Assembly: GCF_040954645.1 (NCBI RefSeq)
Contig: NC_092808.1
Span: 15,243,883 to 15,307,882 of the forward strand
Length of the DNA: 64,000 nt
Direction of reading: 5' to 3'
Source of the DNA: Diabrotica undecimpunctata
Lineage: Eukaryota; Arthropoda; Insecta; Coleoptera; Chrysomelidae
Shown: positions 10,178 to 21,650 of the stretch, piece by piece
Layout: the number at the start of each line of letters is the position of its first letter
Position numbering within the stretch: the first letter of the stretch is position 1
Position numbers and translations under genes: made by a program
The notes under the pieces: generated by a model
What the model was told of the DNA's origin: nothing
The model's input: the letters and a program-made list of their open reading frames with translations, nothing else
Database searches by the model: none

Positions 10178-11570
10178 TGAAGTTGCTTTTGAGTGGAGAC
10201 TCTTTTGGAGACCAGGAAATTCCTAAAGATTGGAATAAATCTTATATAAGCTCCATATATAAAAGAGGGAATTCCAATTATAGAGGTATTAGTGTGACGA
10301 GCTCTGTGGGCCGGTTGTACGGCAGAATATTAAAGAAGAGGGTTGAAAGACAGATACAAGATATTGAAGAACAAAGCGGCTTTCGTACCGGGAGATCCTG
10401 CCTTGACAATATATTTATCCTACGACAAATAATTGAAAAGCGTGTCGAAAGAAGTAGAGAGACCCATTTGGTATTTATAGACCTTGAGAAAGCATATGAT
10501 AGTGTCCCGTTAAAAAAAAATGTTTGAGGTCATCGAAAGGTCCGGATTGAATTCGACGTATATCCGAGCGATATATAAATTGTACGAAAATGCAGTTAGT
10601 TTGTGTAAAAATTGGAACCAGAACCTCAAATGAATTTAAAGTCACTAAAGGCCTAAAGCAAGGATGCTGTTTGTCACCGACACTCTTTAAAATATACGTC
10701 CAAGAAGCACTGAGGAATTGGAGAAATAAATGTAGATTTATGGGCATCGAAGTGGGACAAGAAACTCTGTATACATTGTTGTTTGCAGATGATCAGGTGG
10801 TGGTTGCAACCGATGAGGAAGATATAAATTATATGAATCGAAAATTATTTGAGGAATATGTCAAATGGGGGCTTACTGTTAATATAAGCAAAACAGAATA
10901 TTTAAAAATTGGAGGAAATACCACAGATCTGAGGCTTGAAAACGCAGTCATAAAAGGCTGCAACCAGTATAAATATCTAGGAAGCGTCATATCAGCAGAT
11001 GGCAGAGTTAAGATAGATGTACAAAACCGAATAACCAAGGGAAAAAATGCATCCGAATACTGAATTAATTACTGTGGTCTAATAAAATAAAGATGCATAC
11101 CAAACTTCGCGTATACAGATCAATTGTAGAACCAATTACCTCATATGGTGCCGAATGTTGAACGATGACAAAGAATGAACGAGATAAAGTAGACGTTGTG
11201 GAAATGGATTATCTTAAAAGGTCATGTCGAGTATCGAGAATGGAAAGAATCAGGAATGAGGAAATACGAAACCGTACAGGAATTAGAGATACTCTTTCAG
11301 ATAGAATACAAGGAAGACAATTACAATGGTATGGTCACGCGATGAGAATGTCGGAGGAGCGGTGGCCAAAGAAAGCCTTAATGTATGTTCCGCCAGAAAG
11401 AAGGAAAAGGGGAAGACCACCAAATTCCTGGAGAAGAGAAATTACAAAAACAATGCAATCTAGAGGCTTAGAAGAGGGAGATTGGAGAGATAGGAAAAGA
11501 TGGAGGCTGAAATGCGGGAAGCGGCAATCGCCGTAGGACCCCCGTTATATGATGAAGTTGCTTTTGAGTG
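10178..11570 (+). mobile_element. LINE insertion, 5'-truncated, with 18 bp target duplication
   Basis: An exact direct repeat, TGAAGTTGCTTTTGAGTG, flanks the insertion (10178-10195 and 11553-11570). Inside is an RT in broken frames. The first part (10177-10527) has SSIYKRGNSNYRGIS, EEQSGFRTGRSCLDNIF and VFIDLEKAYDSV. The second (10590-11063) has KGLKQGCCLSPTLF and LFADDQVVV with an intact catalytic pair. The last (11165-11536) has MDYLKRSCRVSRMERI, QWYGHAMRM and RRKRGRPPNSW. Breaks are an A-run frameshift near 10512, another near 10590, a frame change near 11060, and a nonsense TGA at 11160. The 3' end GTAGGACCCCCGTTATA matches the end of the LINE at 28549-29081, so the two are the same RTE-related family with a TA tail. 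Confidence 0.88.
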
Positions 11571-12570
11571 CCAATATGGATGGGTGAGTACTAGGATGGT
11601 GAGGTCATGAATGTTACGAAGATAGCTGGCCTCTTTAGATATGGCCTCAGCCATAAATTTATGGCTAATTAGCTGTCTTTTGAAATGGGGTAGATTTAAG
11701 ATAACCAAGACATATTCTCAAACATGTGTTTTTCTGGGCCTCTATTTTGTTTCGATGAGTATATGCTGCTGTTCCATATAAGTAACTGCCGTAGTCTAAA
11801 TTACTTCTAACAATTGTTTTATAAAACAGTAAAGCGGTATTTAGATCTGCTCCACATTTGATATGGCAAAACGCTCTCAAAATATTTATAGCGTTCTCGG
11901 TTTTTTTTTATTGCATGGTGGATGGTATCTTCCCACAGTAATTTTCTGTCTAAATAGAGTCCAAGGTATTTGACACAATTTTTGGTTGGAAGAAGATATG
12001 GTCCAAGTTGTAACTGTCCTTGAGTTATTTCCTTTTTTTTGTAAAAATACACACTTCAAAATTTTTTTGGAAAGAATTAAGTTATTTGAATCTAACCAAT
12101 ACTTAATTAACCATAGGTTTGTATTTAAAATGTTCTGGCAGTTTGAAATAGTAGTACCATTACTGTAAATAACTATATTATCAGCAAACTGTATCATATT
12201 CACGTTATTCAAATTTACTTTTAAGTCCATTGTATATAGTATAAAAAGTAGCGGGATGAGTTTGCTGCCTTGATGGAGTCCTAAATTCGATGTTTGGGAT
12301 CCTTTAAGATTTTGGTTTATTTTTATTGAAAGCCGTCTGTAGGAATATAGTAAAATTAAAAATGAACACATTTGATGAGGTATTCCTATTGATGTCAGCT
12401 TATGATACAAAATGTTTAGTTTTACGTTATCAAAAGCTGAGGAAAGGTCAAAAAAACTGCAGCAGTATGCTTTTTTAATGTATATCCTGTCAGTATATCT
12501 GTGATCAGGGCAGTTGTAGCATTTTTAAATTCTTGGGTATTTTTTTCTTTGATCGAAACCGCTAAATATC
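11571..12570 (-). pseudogene. Jockey/I-type LINE RT fragment
   Basis: Minus-strand frames 12410-11886, 12052-11819 and 11880-11665 give an RT of Jockey or I type. Motifs are a decayed DLSSAFDNV upstream of 12410, LGLHQGSKLIPLLFILY, IQFADNIVIY, KYLGLYLDRKLLW and YKTIVRSNLDYGSYLY. At least two frame breaks occur. The catalytic FADD reads FADN. The RTE-related LINE at 10178-11570 abuts it at 11571, with its target duplication in what may be this element's 3' region. It is dead. Confidence 0.75.
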
Positions 12571-13540
12571 CTGCGATTCAAATAAATATTCCAGTTTATA
12601 TGTTTTGTTTTTGCTAAGTTAAGACAATGAATTTAAAATATTATTAGATCACTCTCTCTAAAGCAGCTGTCGGCTATAGTCGCTTATAGTGTTAGTCAAA
12701 AATGATTCTGCGAATTTGTATTGTTTCCTGTTTTGTTCCTTGTCATGGAAATGTAGTATGCAGTAGCAGTTAAGTGTTTGGTATTGAGCAATTGCACAAC
12801 AGTTTTTGAAGATGGCCTCATGTTGCCATTGTGCTGTGCCTGTTCCAGTCTTTGAAGGAGACGAGTTTTCAAGGTTTGTGTTTAGCCGGTGCTGATTTCC
12901 GCCCTCATCTTCTTATCCCTGGTCGTCATCACGGATCTGCCCCCAGTATAATTCCAGTTCCCGACCCCAGATGTGCAAAGTGAAATTTAGTGAAATTTAA
13001 GGTAACTTTTTGTGTTAAATTTTACCGTAAAAGTTAAGATAGACATTTTTTTTAAATAATAATTGCTTTCATTATTTAAAAAAGATAATTTTTTATTTGC
13101 CCAGTTTATAGTCCAGTAACATTTGTAAGTTTTTGTAGCATCTCCCGAGTTTGTAAATGAATAGAACACATGTAAGTTTTTCTTTGTTATTGTTATATTT
13201 AGTTTTGTGACTGTCTTTATGTATTATCTGTATTTTTGAAACTGTTTTGGTGAGACACAACAAATGTTTATAATGTTTATAACAAATAATTTTTTGTAAA
13301 CCATTTTGTTTTGCTTATCTTGGCTAACTCTAACCCTTTTTTGAGTTTCATTTGAAAAAAAATGTTTTTTATTTTTAATAATTATTTCGATAGTTACAAC
13401 TAGCTATTGTAATAGTTATAATTGGGAACCTCGAAGTGGCGTCCTTTTTAAATTACTAGAGGTGTTTCCTGTTTCCTTTCTGTGTTTTGTTTTGTTTGTC
13501 CCAATAGATCCATGTTAGTACCCCTTTGTTCCATTTTTTT
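12570..13540. other. Non-coding stretch, unassigned
   Basis: No clear gene was found. A short plus-strand frame from the ATG at about 12811 is Cys-rich at its start and ends after about 27 codons. It could be the remnant of a LINE 5' region but has no support. The rest is AT-rich sequence. Confidence 0.35.
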
Positions 13541-13940
13541 GTAGTTGCCCCAATCCAAAGCCCTTGTCATTTACTTCTCCACGACCCCAGCTCTCCTAAC
13601 AAACCCTGACGGCCGTTCGCACAAGTATCGATTATTTTGCTTGCCCATCTCCGCCCCAATAATTTCCGTCCCCAATTTTCTATCTCTTACAATAATACCC
13701 CATGTGGTAGGCAAAATATTTCGTTACACAGTAATACATTAAGAGTGGACCTACATTTTCGAAAACCATATTGTGATTTAGGCAGGATGTGTTCAAATTC
13801 TAGCCATTGTTCTTATCGATTTTTTTGTGATTCTCTCCAAAGTTTTAAGAACAAAAGATGCCAAGGATATAGGTCTGTACCAACTTAAGAAGTCTAACGG
13901 TTTGTCTTTTTTCAAATGGGTAATATTATGTAATTCTTCA
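13540..13940 (-). pseudogene. Heavily decayed Jockey/I-type RT fragment
   Basis: On the minus strand a conceptual reading from about 13940 gives a YRPISLASFVLKTLERI stretch, followed after breaks by QYGFRK-like and STLxVL-like traces. These match the RT fingers region of Jockey/I LINEs. Multiple stops and frame changes are present. The piece is short and both ends are undefined. Plus-strand ORFs here (13545-13742, 13637-13888) are shadows. Confidence 0.5.
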
Positions 13941-13949
13941 ACTGATTAT

Positions 13950-14115
13950 GCAGGGAAAGAAGATCTAAGGAAAGAGAAGCATAAGGATGCGTAGAATGTC
14001 ATGGCTGCGTAACCTGAGAGAGTGGTACGGATGTACATCAAATGAACTTTTCAGAGCAGCCGTCTCAAAAGTCCGAATAGCTATGATGATTGTCGACATC
14101 CACCGCGGAGATGTA
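13950..14115 (+). pseudogene. RTE-type LINE 3'-end scrap
   Basis: The frame at 13987 reads MRRMSWLRNLREWYG, TSNELFRAA and SKVRIAMM, followed by a degraded IANxRxGD motif (IVDIHRGD). This is the extreme C-terminus shared by the RTE LINEs at 9175, 16018, 30373 and 60600. Nothing of the RT remains. Confidence 0.7.
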
Positions 14116-14174
14116 ATTCTTCCAGTTATCTGGAATGGGACTTTCACCAGTCCAGATACTATTATAGATTTCTA

Positions 14175-14847
14175 GCAGCGACTTTTTATGTTTATATGGG
14201 AGGTGAAACAGCAGAGTAAGTTATATTATCCTCGCCAGGTGAAGTATTGTTAGATAATTTCAAAGATCTCTCCAATTCCCACATCTCAATAGTTTAATAA
14301 CAGTTTACCTGTCTCCGATATAATTTTAAACGTTTGTTTAACTAGAATTGCTGGAAATAATTCTTTTTCGTTTAAACTACCCACACGAAAATGTTTTAGG
14401 AGTAACTATAAACACAAAATGGTTAACTGTAAAGCATTTTACTATCCATTTGCTTGTGAATTTAAGAACCCACGCATGAAATACAAGACAAATAACGTTA
14501 TTACCAAATATTAAAAGACAGTATGATTTTTTCTTGAAATTTCTCAATACACAATCAGTACTATTTAATCACTACATGGTAGAGACAAACAAAGGTACTG
14601 AATCTAGATAAATATTAGAAAAGGTAACGCAAATAGAGATCTTTCAGACAAGTCTAGTTTGCCGTGTCAGAAATAGGTAGTAAATACGTCGTGTTGGTCG
14701 TGAGTTGTATATATCAACCCACTGTTAGGGGTAATTTTAAAGACCAAGAAAAAATAAAGTAAGCTAATATTTTTGAAATCCAGTAAAAACACGACGTAAT
14801 TGTCAGCTCTGCTTGTATTATATACTTCGATGGCTTTATATGTAATA
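14175..14847. other. Non-coding stretch
   Basis: No recognisable coding sequence, repeat or RNA gene was found. Confidence 0.35.
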
Positions 14848-15690
14848 TACAGAGCGTCCAGAACTCTCCTATTAATCGAAAACAGGAGATTCCTCAGATA
14901 ATTTTAAGACGATTTTTTTTCTAATACTTCCAGAACGCTACTATTTAGAAAAACGACAATTGATACGATTATTTATCCTCCAGAGTTAAATCGCTTCCAT
15001 TAATTACAAATTTCTAGTACCGTTCATAGGCGTCCGTTTTGGGTAGGTCAACGCATAACTTTTTTGTCTTTAACTTTTAAGAATCTGTGATACTAGATTA
15101 TTAAATTTTCAGGTATCTTAGTACTAAAAGAGACTGTTACTTCAAGTCTGTACAATACACTGTTTTCTAGAAAAATCGATTTGAAAATTTTTCGTTTTTT
15201 TGTCATAAAAGTTAAATTAATGGGCACCTTAATTAATTACCTTTTATTTCAATAAATGCAGTACACAATTCGTAAAAAAATTTGGGTAAAGAAGCAAAAA
15301 ATGATCACAAGGATTCAAATCCAGCGACGCTGCTGGCGGGGCAACTAGACTGCCTCTTCCAATCCAGTAGTCTTCATAGTTATTACGAAGAAAGTCTCGT
15401 TCATTCCTGCTAAAGTTGGCCGGACAGCCGTCATGTAGAAATAAGTTTTGCTAAATATTTAAATATTTAAAGGTACATCATTTAACAATTTAGGTAAAAC
15501 ATTTTGCAGGAAATGTAAATAATCAGCATCATTTACACGAGCAGGCAATTCCACGGATCCAAGTAGATATTTGTCCACTACTCCTATCCAGACGTGTATG
15601 CTAAACCTATGCCGATGCCTTAATTTTTTAACAGCGTGGAGATTTTCACCAATGTACGAATAATTATCTTCATCATGTACATTAAAAATT
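14848..15690 (-). pseudogene. Mariner-type transposon relic (C-terminal half of a DD41D-like transposase)
   Basis: Minus-strand reading from about 15690 to 15240, across several frame breaks, gives transposase traces: RHRHRFSIHVWIGVV, VELPARVNDADYLHFL, NVLPKLLNDVP, then HDGCPANFSRNERDFL, DYWIGRGS and SLDLNPCDHF. I count 41 residues between the Asp of HDGCP and the Asp of PCD, the same spacing as the intact mariner at 803-1891, though the sequence differs. Downstream non-coding DNA reaches an end-like ACAGAGCGTCC at about 14853 that resembles a terminal repeat. The 5' half is missing and piggyBac sequence joins directly at about 15690. Confidence 0.7.
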
Positions 15691-17470
15691 TCAATTTTTT
15701 ATGAATGTATATAATCTTCATGAAGGAAGGAAGATCTATTATACTATCTGTCATCAACAAAATTGACAAAAAATCTGTTATCTCACCAGGATTAGTACCA
15801 ATACTTGTGCCTTTTATTTGAGTACTATACAAATTTATATGCTCAATTATGTTGTCTGAAATATCTAGTGAGAACAATTTGGTAAAATACGCCAATGGAG
15901 GAAGTAGTTTCTCATTTATTTTAGAAGCAAACTTAGTATCTCTTTCATTTTGGGGTAAATCGCTTTTTGTCCAATTGAATGTAATTCCTGACTTTTTCCT
16001 TTTTCTAGGAGGTTTATCTAGTTCTAGTATCTAGTTTATTTATGAGCCACTTACTTAAAACGTTCTTGAAAGTGATACACGGCAGAATATATAAAAAATG
16101 CGAAGAACAAGTATCATGGACGCAGTTTGGATTCCGCGATTCCTTAGGCACCCGAGGGGCTCTATTCGCTGTCCAAGTGCTTATGCAAAAATTCAGGGAT
16201 GTTAACTGTGATGTGTATACTTGTTTTATCGACTACAAAAAAGCATTTGATAGAGTAAAGCATGATAAACTTATAAACATCTTGAAAGAAGTGGGGTTAG
16301 ATGATAGGGACTTAAGAATCATCTATAATTTATATTACAACCAAACAGCCAATATTAAAGTGGATGACCAATTGACAGATGCAGTCTCCATAGATAGAGG
16401 AGTAAGGCAAGGATGCATTCTGTCCCCGGTGTTATTTAATATATACTCTGAATATATCTTCGAGCAAGCGCTAGGCGAACTACAAGAAGGCGTATTAGTC
16501 AACGGAATACGTCTAAACAACATTAGATATGCCGACGACGCAGTAGTTTTTGCAGATAGTCTGGACGGTTTGCAAAGAATAATGTCGCGTATATCAGATA
16601 TAAGTAGAGAACACGGACTTGATCTTAATACGAAGAAAACAAAGTACATGGTAGTCAGTAAGCGCGAAATATTAAATACACAGCTTTTGGTTAACCAACA
16701 TCCAATTGACAGAGTGGACAGCTACACATACCTTGGTACCAATATTAACATCCAATGGGATCACTCCAGTGAAATAAAACAACGCATAGGAAAAGCGAGA
16801 TCGGCGTTCATAATGATTTTTTCTCTTCTCTTTCTCGTCTCTTTTCAGAAGTCACGATTTACCACTTGCTACCAAAATCTCTCTCATTAGATGCTATGTA
16901 TTTTCTACGTTATTATACGGAGTAGAGGCCTGGACACTTTCTGAAGCTTCTTTAAGAAAACTCGAGGCATTCGAGATGTGGTGTTACAGACGTATTTTAA
17001 GAATTTCATGGGTGGATTTCATGGCTGAGAAAGTGGTTTAATACATCGACAACCGGACTATTCAGAATAGCAGCAAGCAAAGTTAGGATAGCCATGTTGA
17101 TCGCCAACATCCGGAACGGATAGGCATCGTAATAATAAGAAGAAGGAGGTTTATTAGCAGCTGCAGTGTCGTTTATTGTATTTTTCATAATTTGATTTAT
17201 TGATGTTGATGATATTTGATGAACATGCTTCACTGGCAATAAATTCTCAGAAGAATCAGTGTGCTCAGAATCACTTGGTATTATATCTGAATCATCATAT
17301 AAAAGTATTTAAGTAGTATTATTTCAAATAAAAATATTATAAAGTTTATAAATTATTACCAATAAATTCGCTAACTCGACAATTTTTTTTTTTTTCGAAG
17401 GTTTTCGACAACTATATTTTCTTCATCTTCCGTATCGAAGCTATCAGAAACTTAAGGAGGAAGTGGTGTG
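15691..17470 (-). pseudogene. piggyBac-type transposase relic, split by a LINE
   Basis: Two blocks on the minus strand form one N-terminal half of a piggyBac-like transposase. Block 1 (about 17470-17144) is acidic and Ser-rich (SDSFDTEDEENIVVENL, then SDIIPSDSEHTDSSEN, PVKHVHQISS). Block 2 (16017 to about 15700) continues with KPPRKRKKSG, AYFTKLFSLDISDNI, HINLYSTQIKG and FLSILLMTDSIIDLPS, matching the start of the conserved piggyBac core. The 1.1 kb between them is an RTE LINE flanked by an 11 bp duplication. The reading frame joins cleanly across the duplication (AAANKPP then RKRKK). The catalytic core is lost where a mariner relic begins at about 15690. An intron may be present near 17290-17360. 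Confidence 0.75.
16007..17154 (+). mobile_element. RTE/BovB-like LINE inserted in the piggyBac relic, with 11 bp target duplication
   Basis: AGGAGGTTTAT occurs at 16007-16017 and 17144-17154. The insert carries the frame 16042-16890: RIYKKCEEQVSWTQFGFRD, LGTRGALFAVQVL, CFIDYKKAFDRVKHDK, RGVRQGCILSPVLFNIY and IRYADDAVVF with intact catalytic Asp pair, then NTKKTKYMVVSK and SYTYLGTNI. After a frame break near 16840 come LLYGVEAWTL and RRILRISWVDF. An internal deletion near 17018 joins this to the final LRKWFNTSTTGLF and SKVRIAMLIANIRNG. The 3' tail is GCATCGTAATAATAAGAAGA. It is 5'-truncated, lacking the endonuclease. Confidence 0.88.
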
Positions 17471-17790
17471 TTACCCTTTAATTTTCTGTAGAAACTACAT
17501 GAAGTTAGTAATCTCCATAATAGCAAAACGCTGAAAACGACAAAATTTTATTGATAATTGTTACCATAGAGTTGCCAATGTTTTTGGATAAAGTTATATT
17601 ATCAATAATCACGTTACATATAATACATATTATGTTAGACAAATCATTAAATATAAGTTCAAGAAACCATCGTTTATTTCGTTTTGCATAGAAATATATT
17701 TTTTACTTACCAAAAAAATTCTTATTAGTAGGTACGTACCGTACACAGCTAACCTAATAACTGACCGAAGAACGCACGAAATCTACAAAC

Positions 17791-18279
17791 ATGTGAAAAA
17801 TCATCATAATCATCAGCCTCTCTCAATCCACTTATGGACATAGGCCTCCCCTGTTTATCTCCAAAGTGTTCTATCCTGTGCTTGCTGTATCCAGTTTTTT
17901 GTTGTCTTTCGTAAGTCGTCTGTCCATCGTGTTGGTGGTCTTCCTCTGCTACGTTTATCGGCTCTTGGTCTCCATTCAACTAGTTTGCGAGTCCATCTTC
18001 CGTCCTTTATTCTGGCAATGTGTCCAGCCTATTTCCATTTTTAAGTTACAGCTTCTTTCAATGACGTCTATGACTTAGGTCTTAGCTCGTAAATCTTCGT
18101 TTCTAATCCTATCTCGCAGAGTGGCCCCTATCATTGATCGCTCCATTCTTCTCTGCGCTACTCTTAATTTTTGTGCGTTTTTCTTTGTGAGCGATAATGT
18201 TTCTGCACCATAGGTCATCACCGGTAGCACGCATTGGTCGAAAACTTTTTTCTTCTTAATGAAGAAAAATGTGAAAAAT
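17791..18279 (-). mobile_element. LINE 3'-end insertion in the DMRT intron, with 11 bp target duplication
   Basis: ATGTGAAAAAT flanks the insert at 17791-17801 and 18269-18279. The minus strand carries the C-terminal part of an RTE-type LINE: a decayed QWVLPVMTYG-like trace, a RIRNEDL-like segment, GRWTRKL-like and SRGRPPTRW-like motifs, and WIQQAQD-like ending near 17815. The 3' tail is made of ATGATTATGATGATTT-type repeats, complementary to the plus-strand ATCATCATAATCAT at 17800. It lies about 230 bp upstream of a DMRT coding exon. The plus-strand ORF 17866-18078 is a shadow. Confidence 0.75.
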
Positions 18280-18506
18280 AGCTGGCAAAATTAACCATTG
18301 GTTGACGTTCTTCTACCGCAAATGACCGATACCATATGCCTATACTGAGAACAGCAAGCTTTGTAAAGCATATTTTGAGTAAAATATATATTTAAATTCA
18401 ACGTTACCGTATGATTGCATCATCCAGTAAATGTTATTGAAATGAGTTTTAAATGTGTCCGATAAAGGGTTAATGTTTAATTTACTAATAATCTTTTTTG
18501 TTTCAG

Positions 18507-19711
18507 CATCCAAAAGGCCCAGAATCAACGTCGAAGAATGCCAGTTAGAGGAATCAGACTCAGATCAAGAAGAAATAAAAAGAAGTCAGCACTCGTCGCC
18601 AATAAATCCCCAACCGACTCCTTTAGCTCCTACCCCATCTCCAGACCCAGTAACAAGTCCCGATCCAGATCTAGACGTCGAAGAAGATACGCAATCAGAA
18701 GCTCCCGAAAACCTTTCAGTCAAAAGGGAAAAACCACCGAGTCCCGAAACCCCACCTCACCAACAGGCGTCAAATTTTATGCCGTACCAACATCCGTTTG
18801 GGCAGTTTCCGCCTCAATATCAGCCTGCCTATCCGCAGAGAAGCCCTATTGATGTATTGATGAGGGTGTTTCCGGGCAGGCGAAGATCGGACGTCGAGGC
18901 ACTTTTACAAAGGTAAGGCATATTTTTTTCGTTATTGATTTCATGTATTAAACACCTAGGTATAATAATTTAAATAAATAAAAGAGTGTGTGCGATATCA
19001 TAAATTTTTTTTTGTTCATTGAAAGGCCTCCATAATGCATAGATTCTCTTCAATCTTTGTGACAATTCTTAATTTCATATTTTTATTAATGTTTTTGTTA
19101 AAGTTGTGGCTTATTCTCATTAAAGAATTAATTGCTTTAAAATGTTACAAAAAAATAGCTTCAGAACAATCTTAATTTCACTTTTACTTGTAGTTCACTG
19201 GCTATAAAATTTTCTATTCCTTCTCTTATGTTTTTATTGTCGTTTGTATCCATTTTTATCCTGATATTATCAGGTTATTTTTTCTTATTGTATTTCCTAT
19301 GTGTTATGACTCTTTCCTGTTTCCGATTCTATTTCGTTATGTCCATTTTATATACGTATATTTTTTATTAATTGTTTATAAATGTTTCAGCAAAATCTAT
19401 ATTGTTACAGATGTAAAGGAGATGTTCTCCAAGCCATGGAACTTATGGTAAGTGGCAGTCACGAAGAACTATCCACACCGTCTGCATTTTCCCCACTCGG
19501 CCCACCAACAAACTTCCACAGGTACAGTCCATCAAGGAGGTTTTTGTCCGCTCCGTATGCCGGAACTGGTTACCTACCCACAGTTATCAGACCACCTCCA
19601 GACTACCTGTCGCTTGTTGGACCGGTCCACGACCTCTACAAGAACGAGAACACCGCAGCATCCTCCCCTGGTTCCAACACTGGATCAGATAAAACGAGTT
19701 ACTCAGAATAG
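18507..19711 (+). CDS. dmrt99B: DMRT transcription factor, last two coding exons (probably dmrt99B)
   Basis: Exon 1 of the pair runs 18507-18912 after a TTTGTTTCAG acceptor and ends at a GTAAGG donor. The second runs 19411-19711 after TTGTTACAG, ending at a TAG. The codon split across the intron restores Arg, joining LLQ-R-CKGDV. The joined SPIDVLMRVFPGRR and VEALLQR with CKGDVLQAMELM form a DMA domain, known only in a subset of DMRT proteins (insect dmrt99B and dmrt93B, vertebrate DMRTA and DMRT3). Before it lies an acidic, Pro-rich region with a PENLSVK motif. After it come SAFSPLGPP and FLSAPYAGTGYLPTVIRPP. The DM zinc-finger exon should lie upstream, outside the window or hidden by TE-filled introns. 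Family assignment is firm. Choice of dmrt99B over dmrt93B is from memory of the C-terminal motifs and is less sure. Role: DNA-binding regulator of sexual or neural development. Confidence 0.85.
19106..19174 (+). repeat. Short interspersed repeat in the DMRT intron (partner of 9987-10054)
   Basis: It matches the reverse complement of 9987-10054 over about 70 bp. It lies inside the 498 bp intron 18913-19410 and does not touch the splice sites. Confidence 0.6.
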
Positions 19712-20380
19712 CCTCAAATATTCGACCATCGAGGTTACGAGTATCACTAAGAGTAAGCAGTTTCTTGTAAAATTTGTGACCAATAGGTGTATATAATAAT
19801 TTTGGATAAATATTCTATAAAGAAGACGATGGTGTTTTTTGTAGGAATTATCGATAAAAAGTGAAAGTTAGGTGTACATTTTTGCAAATAACTAGAGAAT
19901 TGTAAAATTTAGTGGTACAAGAGATGAAAGTTTGATGATGACGTTAATACTATTAGTATTTTTTATAAGATATAAATTAAAATAGACAATTTTACTTAAA
20001 AAAATTACTTAAATAGTTTTAAGAGCTTAATTCACTCAATTTTTTTTACAAATGTACGATTTATTCCTCCGGTATAGACTTGTAGAATGGTTATGCCGAT
20101 AAAACAAAGCATTAATATTATTAAATATGCCAAATTTTTTTTAAAATAGAATCAATATTCCTCTATCGATTTATAAAATGGCATAAGGGATAAAATCTTG
20201 GAACCAAACAAATTTGCTGTTATAAGGAAAATTAGATTTTTAGAAAAACGCACCCTAGTTCAACACTAAATTTTCTATTTTTGGTTGCTTATCTCGTATG
20301 ACACTTTCAGTGCACAAAAAGGCATAAGGATTAAAATCGTGGATGAACTTTGTATTTAAATCCAATGGTCTATTATTCAG
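19712..20380 (+). other. DMRT 3' UTR and downstream flank
   Basis: No ORF is supported. The sequence is AT-rich, as expected for an insect 3' UTR. I did not find a convincing canonical AATAAA close to the stop codon, so the transcript end is not placed. Confidence 0.4.
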
Positions 20381-21650
20381 TTTCTATTCTGGTTAGGTTC
20401 CTATTCTGTTTCTATTCGGATTTGGTCCCTTTTTGATTTTCCGGGATCTTATAAAAAAATGGGGCACGCCTATACTGGGACTGACGTAATTCATCTTTTG
20501 ACGGGCAATAAATCCATGACGTGCCTGCCGTGGCATCGGTAAGCTCATTTCTAGGTTTGCTAGGGACATTTTTAGTTTAAGTTTTTGAATGATCCTGCGT
20601 ATATATTTTAAACCATTCAAAGGTTTTAATTTTGATGTTTTGACAAAAAACTCACAGATTTAAATTTTTAATGGAAAGAAAATTTAAAGGTATATCCAAT
20701 TTTGCAACATTCGTGTAACAACTGGTGTAGAAATTTCAAACCTAATATTATCGCACGGTTGGATTGCCTGGAATTCCAGGATGATTTCTAGCTGCCGCTC
20801 TTGAGGAGGAATGAAGGTTCTTTGATTTCATCCTCTACTTAATCGAGAAGTAACGTATCTCTGACTTACACCGACTAAAGGTTCACCGGTGGTTCTGTTG
20901 TCAACAAGGTTCTACTGACAATGTAGACTACTTTATCAATTAAAATTTCTTTTACTTTAATTTATCTTAAATAAAATGTCTGTCAGTACTTTACGTACAG
21001 GAGACAACTCTAATACCAACAGAGATGTCAGTTCCTCAGGCCTCGACGTGTAACCGAGTTTACTCTTCTCGATGTATAGGACTACTGGCAGAGTCTCGAC
21101 TCTAACTAGCCCCGGATTGTGGAATAATTATAAGTTCCTTACGGACTTTTACTTATTTCCGCAATCACGCTTGATAGCGAAGGGCTCACTTCGGACCGCC
21201 ACCTTTATCTCGAACAAAAGATTGTCGAACAGTCAAAATGTCGGTTTTCTACACTTTGATTGTTTGATAATATCAAAGTCGTGAGAAGTCTCGTACTTCG
21301 ATGAAGTTTAAAATAAAAACGTTTCGTGAAATGGGCTACTCAGCCATAATAGGTCTTGACAGTATCAAGACTAAGAACTAGCTTGATTCTCCGCTTTCTC
21401 TTGCCTTCTTTTTCTATAGATACTTGTTTTCGGCATCGTACCTACTTTTCTGACTGGCTGTCTTCGGCAACCACCCGGCTAGACCCTGATTATATAGTCG
21501 ATCAGTCTATGAGTCGATCTAAACATCCTCTGCATCCGATTCTTGGCGAGGATGTCTCTGGTCTCAAGAAGTCATCTTGTGGCTTGGTGGAAGAAATACC
21601 TTGTCCTTTTCTGATCCACCTCCCTCAGTGGTGTATACCGGAGCTTTCCT
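20380..21650. other. Unassigned stretch, possibly LINE 3' flank
   Basis: Several ORFs of 60-110 codons occur on both strands (for example minus 20393-20620, plus 21356-21688), but none shows a domain I recognise. Base composition is less AT-rich than the surroundings, especially 21000-21650. The right part may be the 3' region of the Jockey relic that follows on the minus strand. Confidence 0.35.

Noticed and set aside
13021..13092. A/T-rich inverted stretch that could be a terminator
   Set aside because: Low-complexity sequence in a eukaryotic context; pairing is expected by chance.
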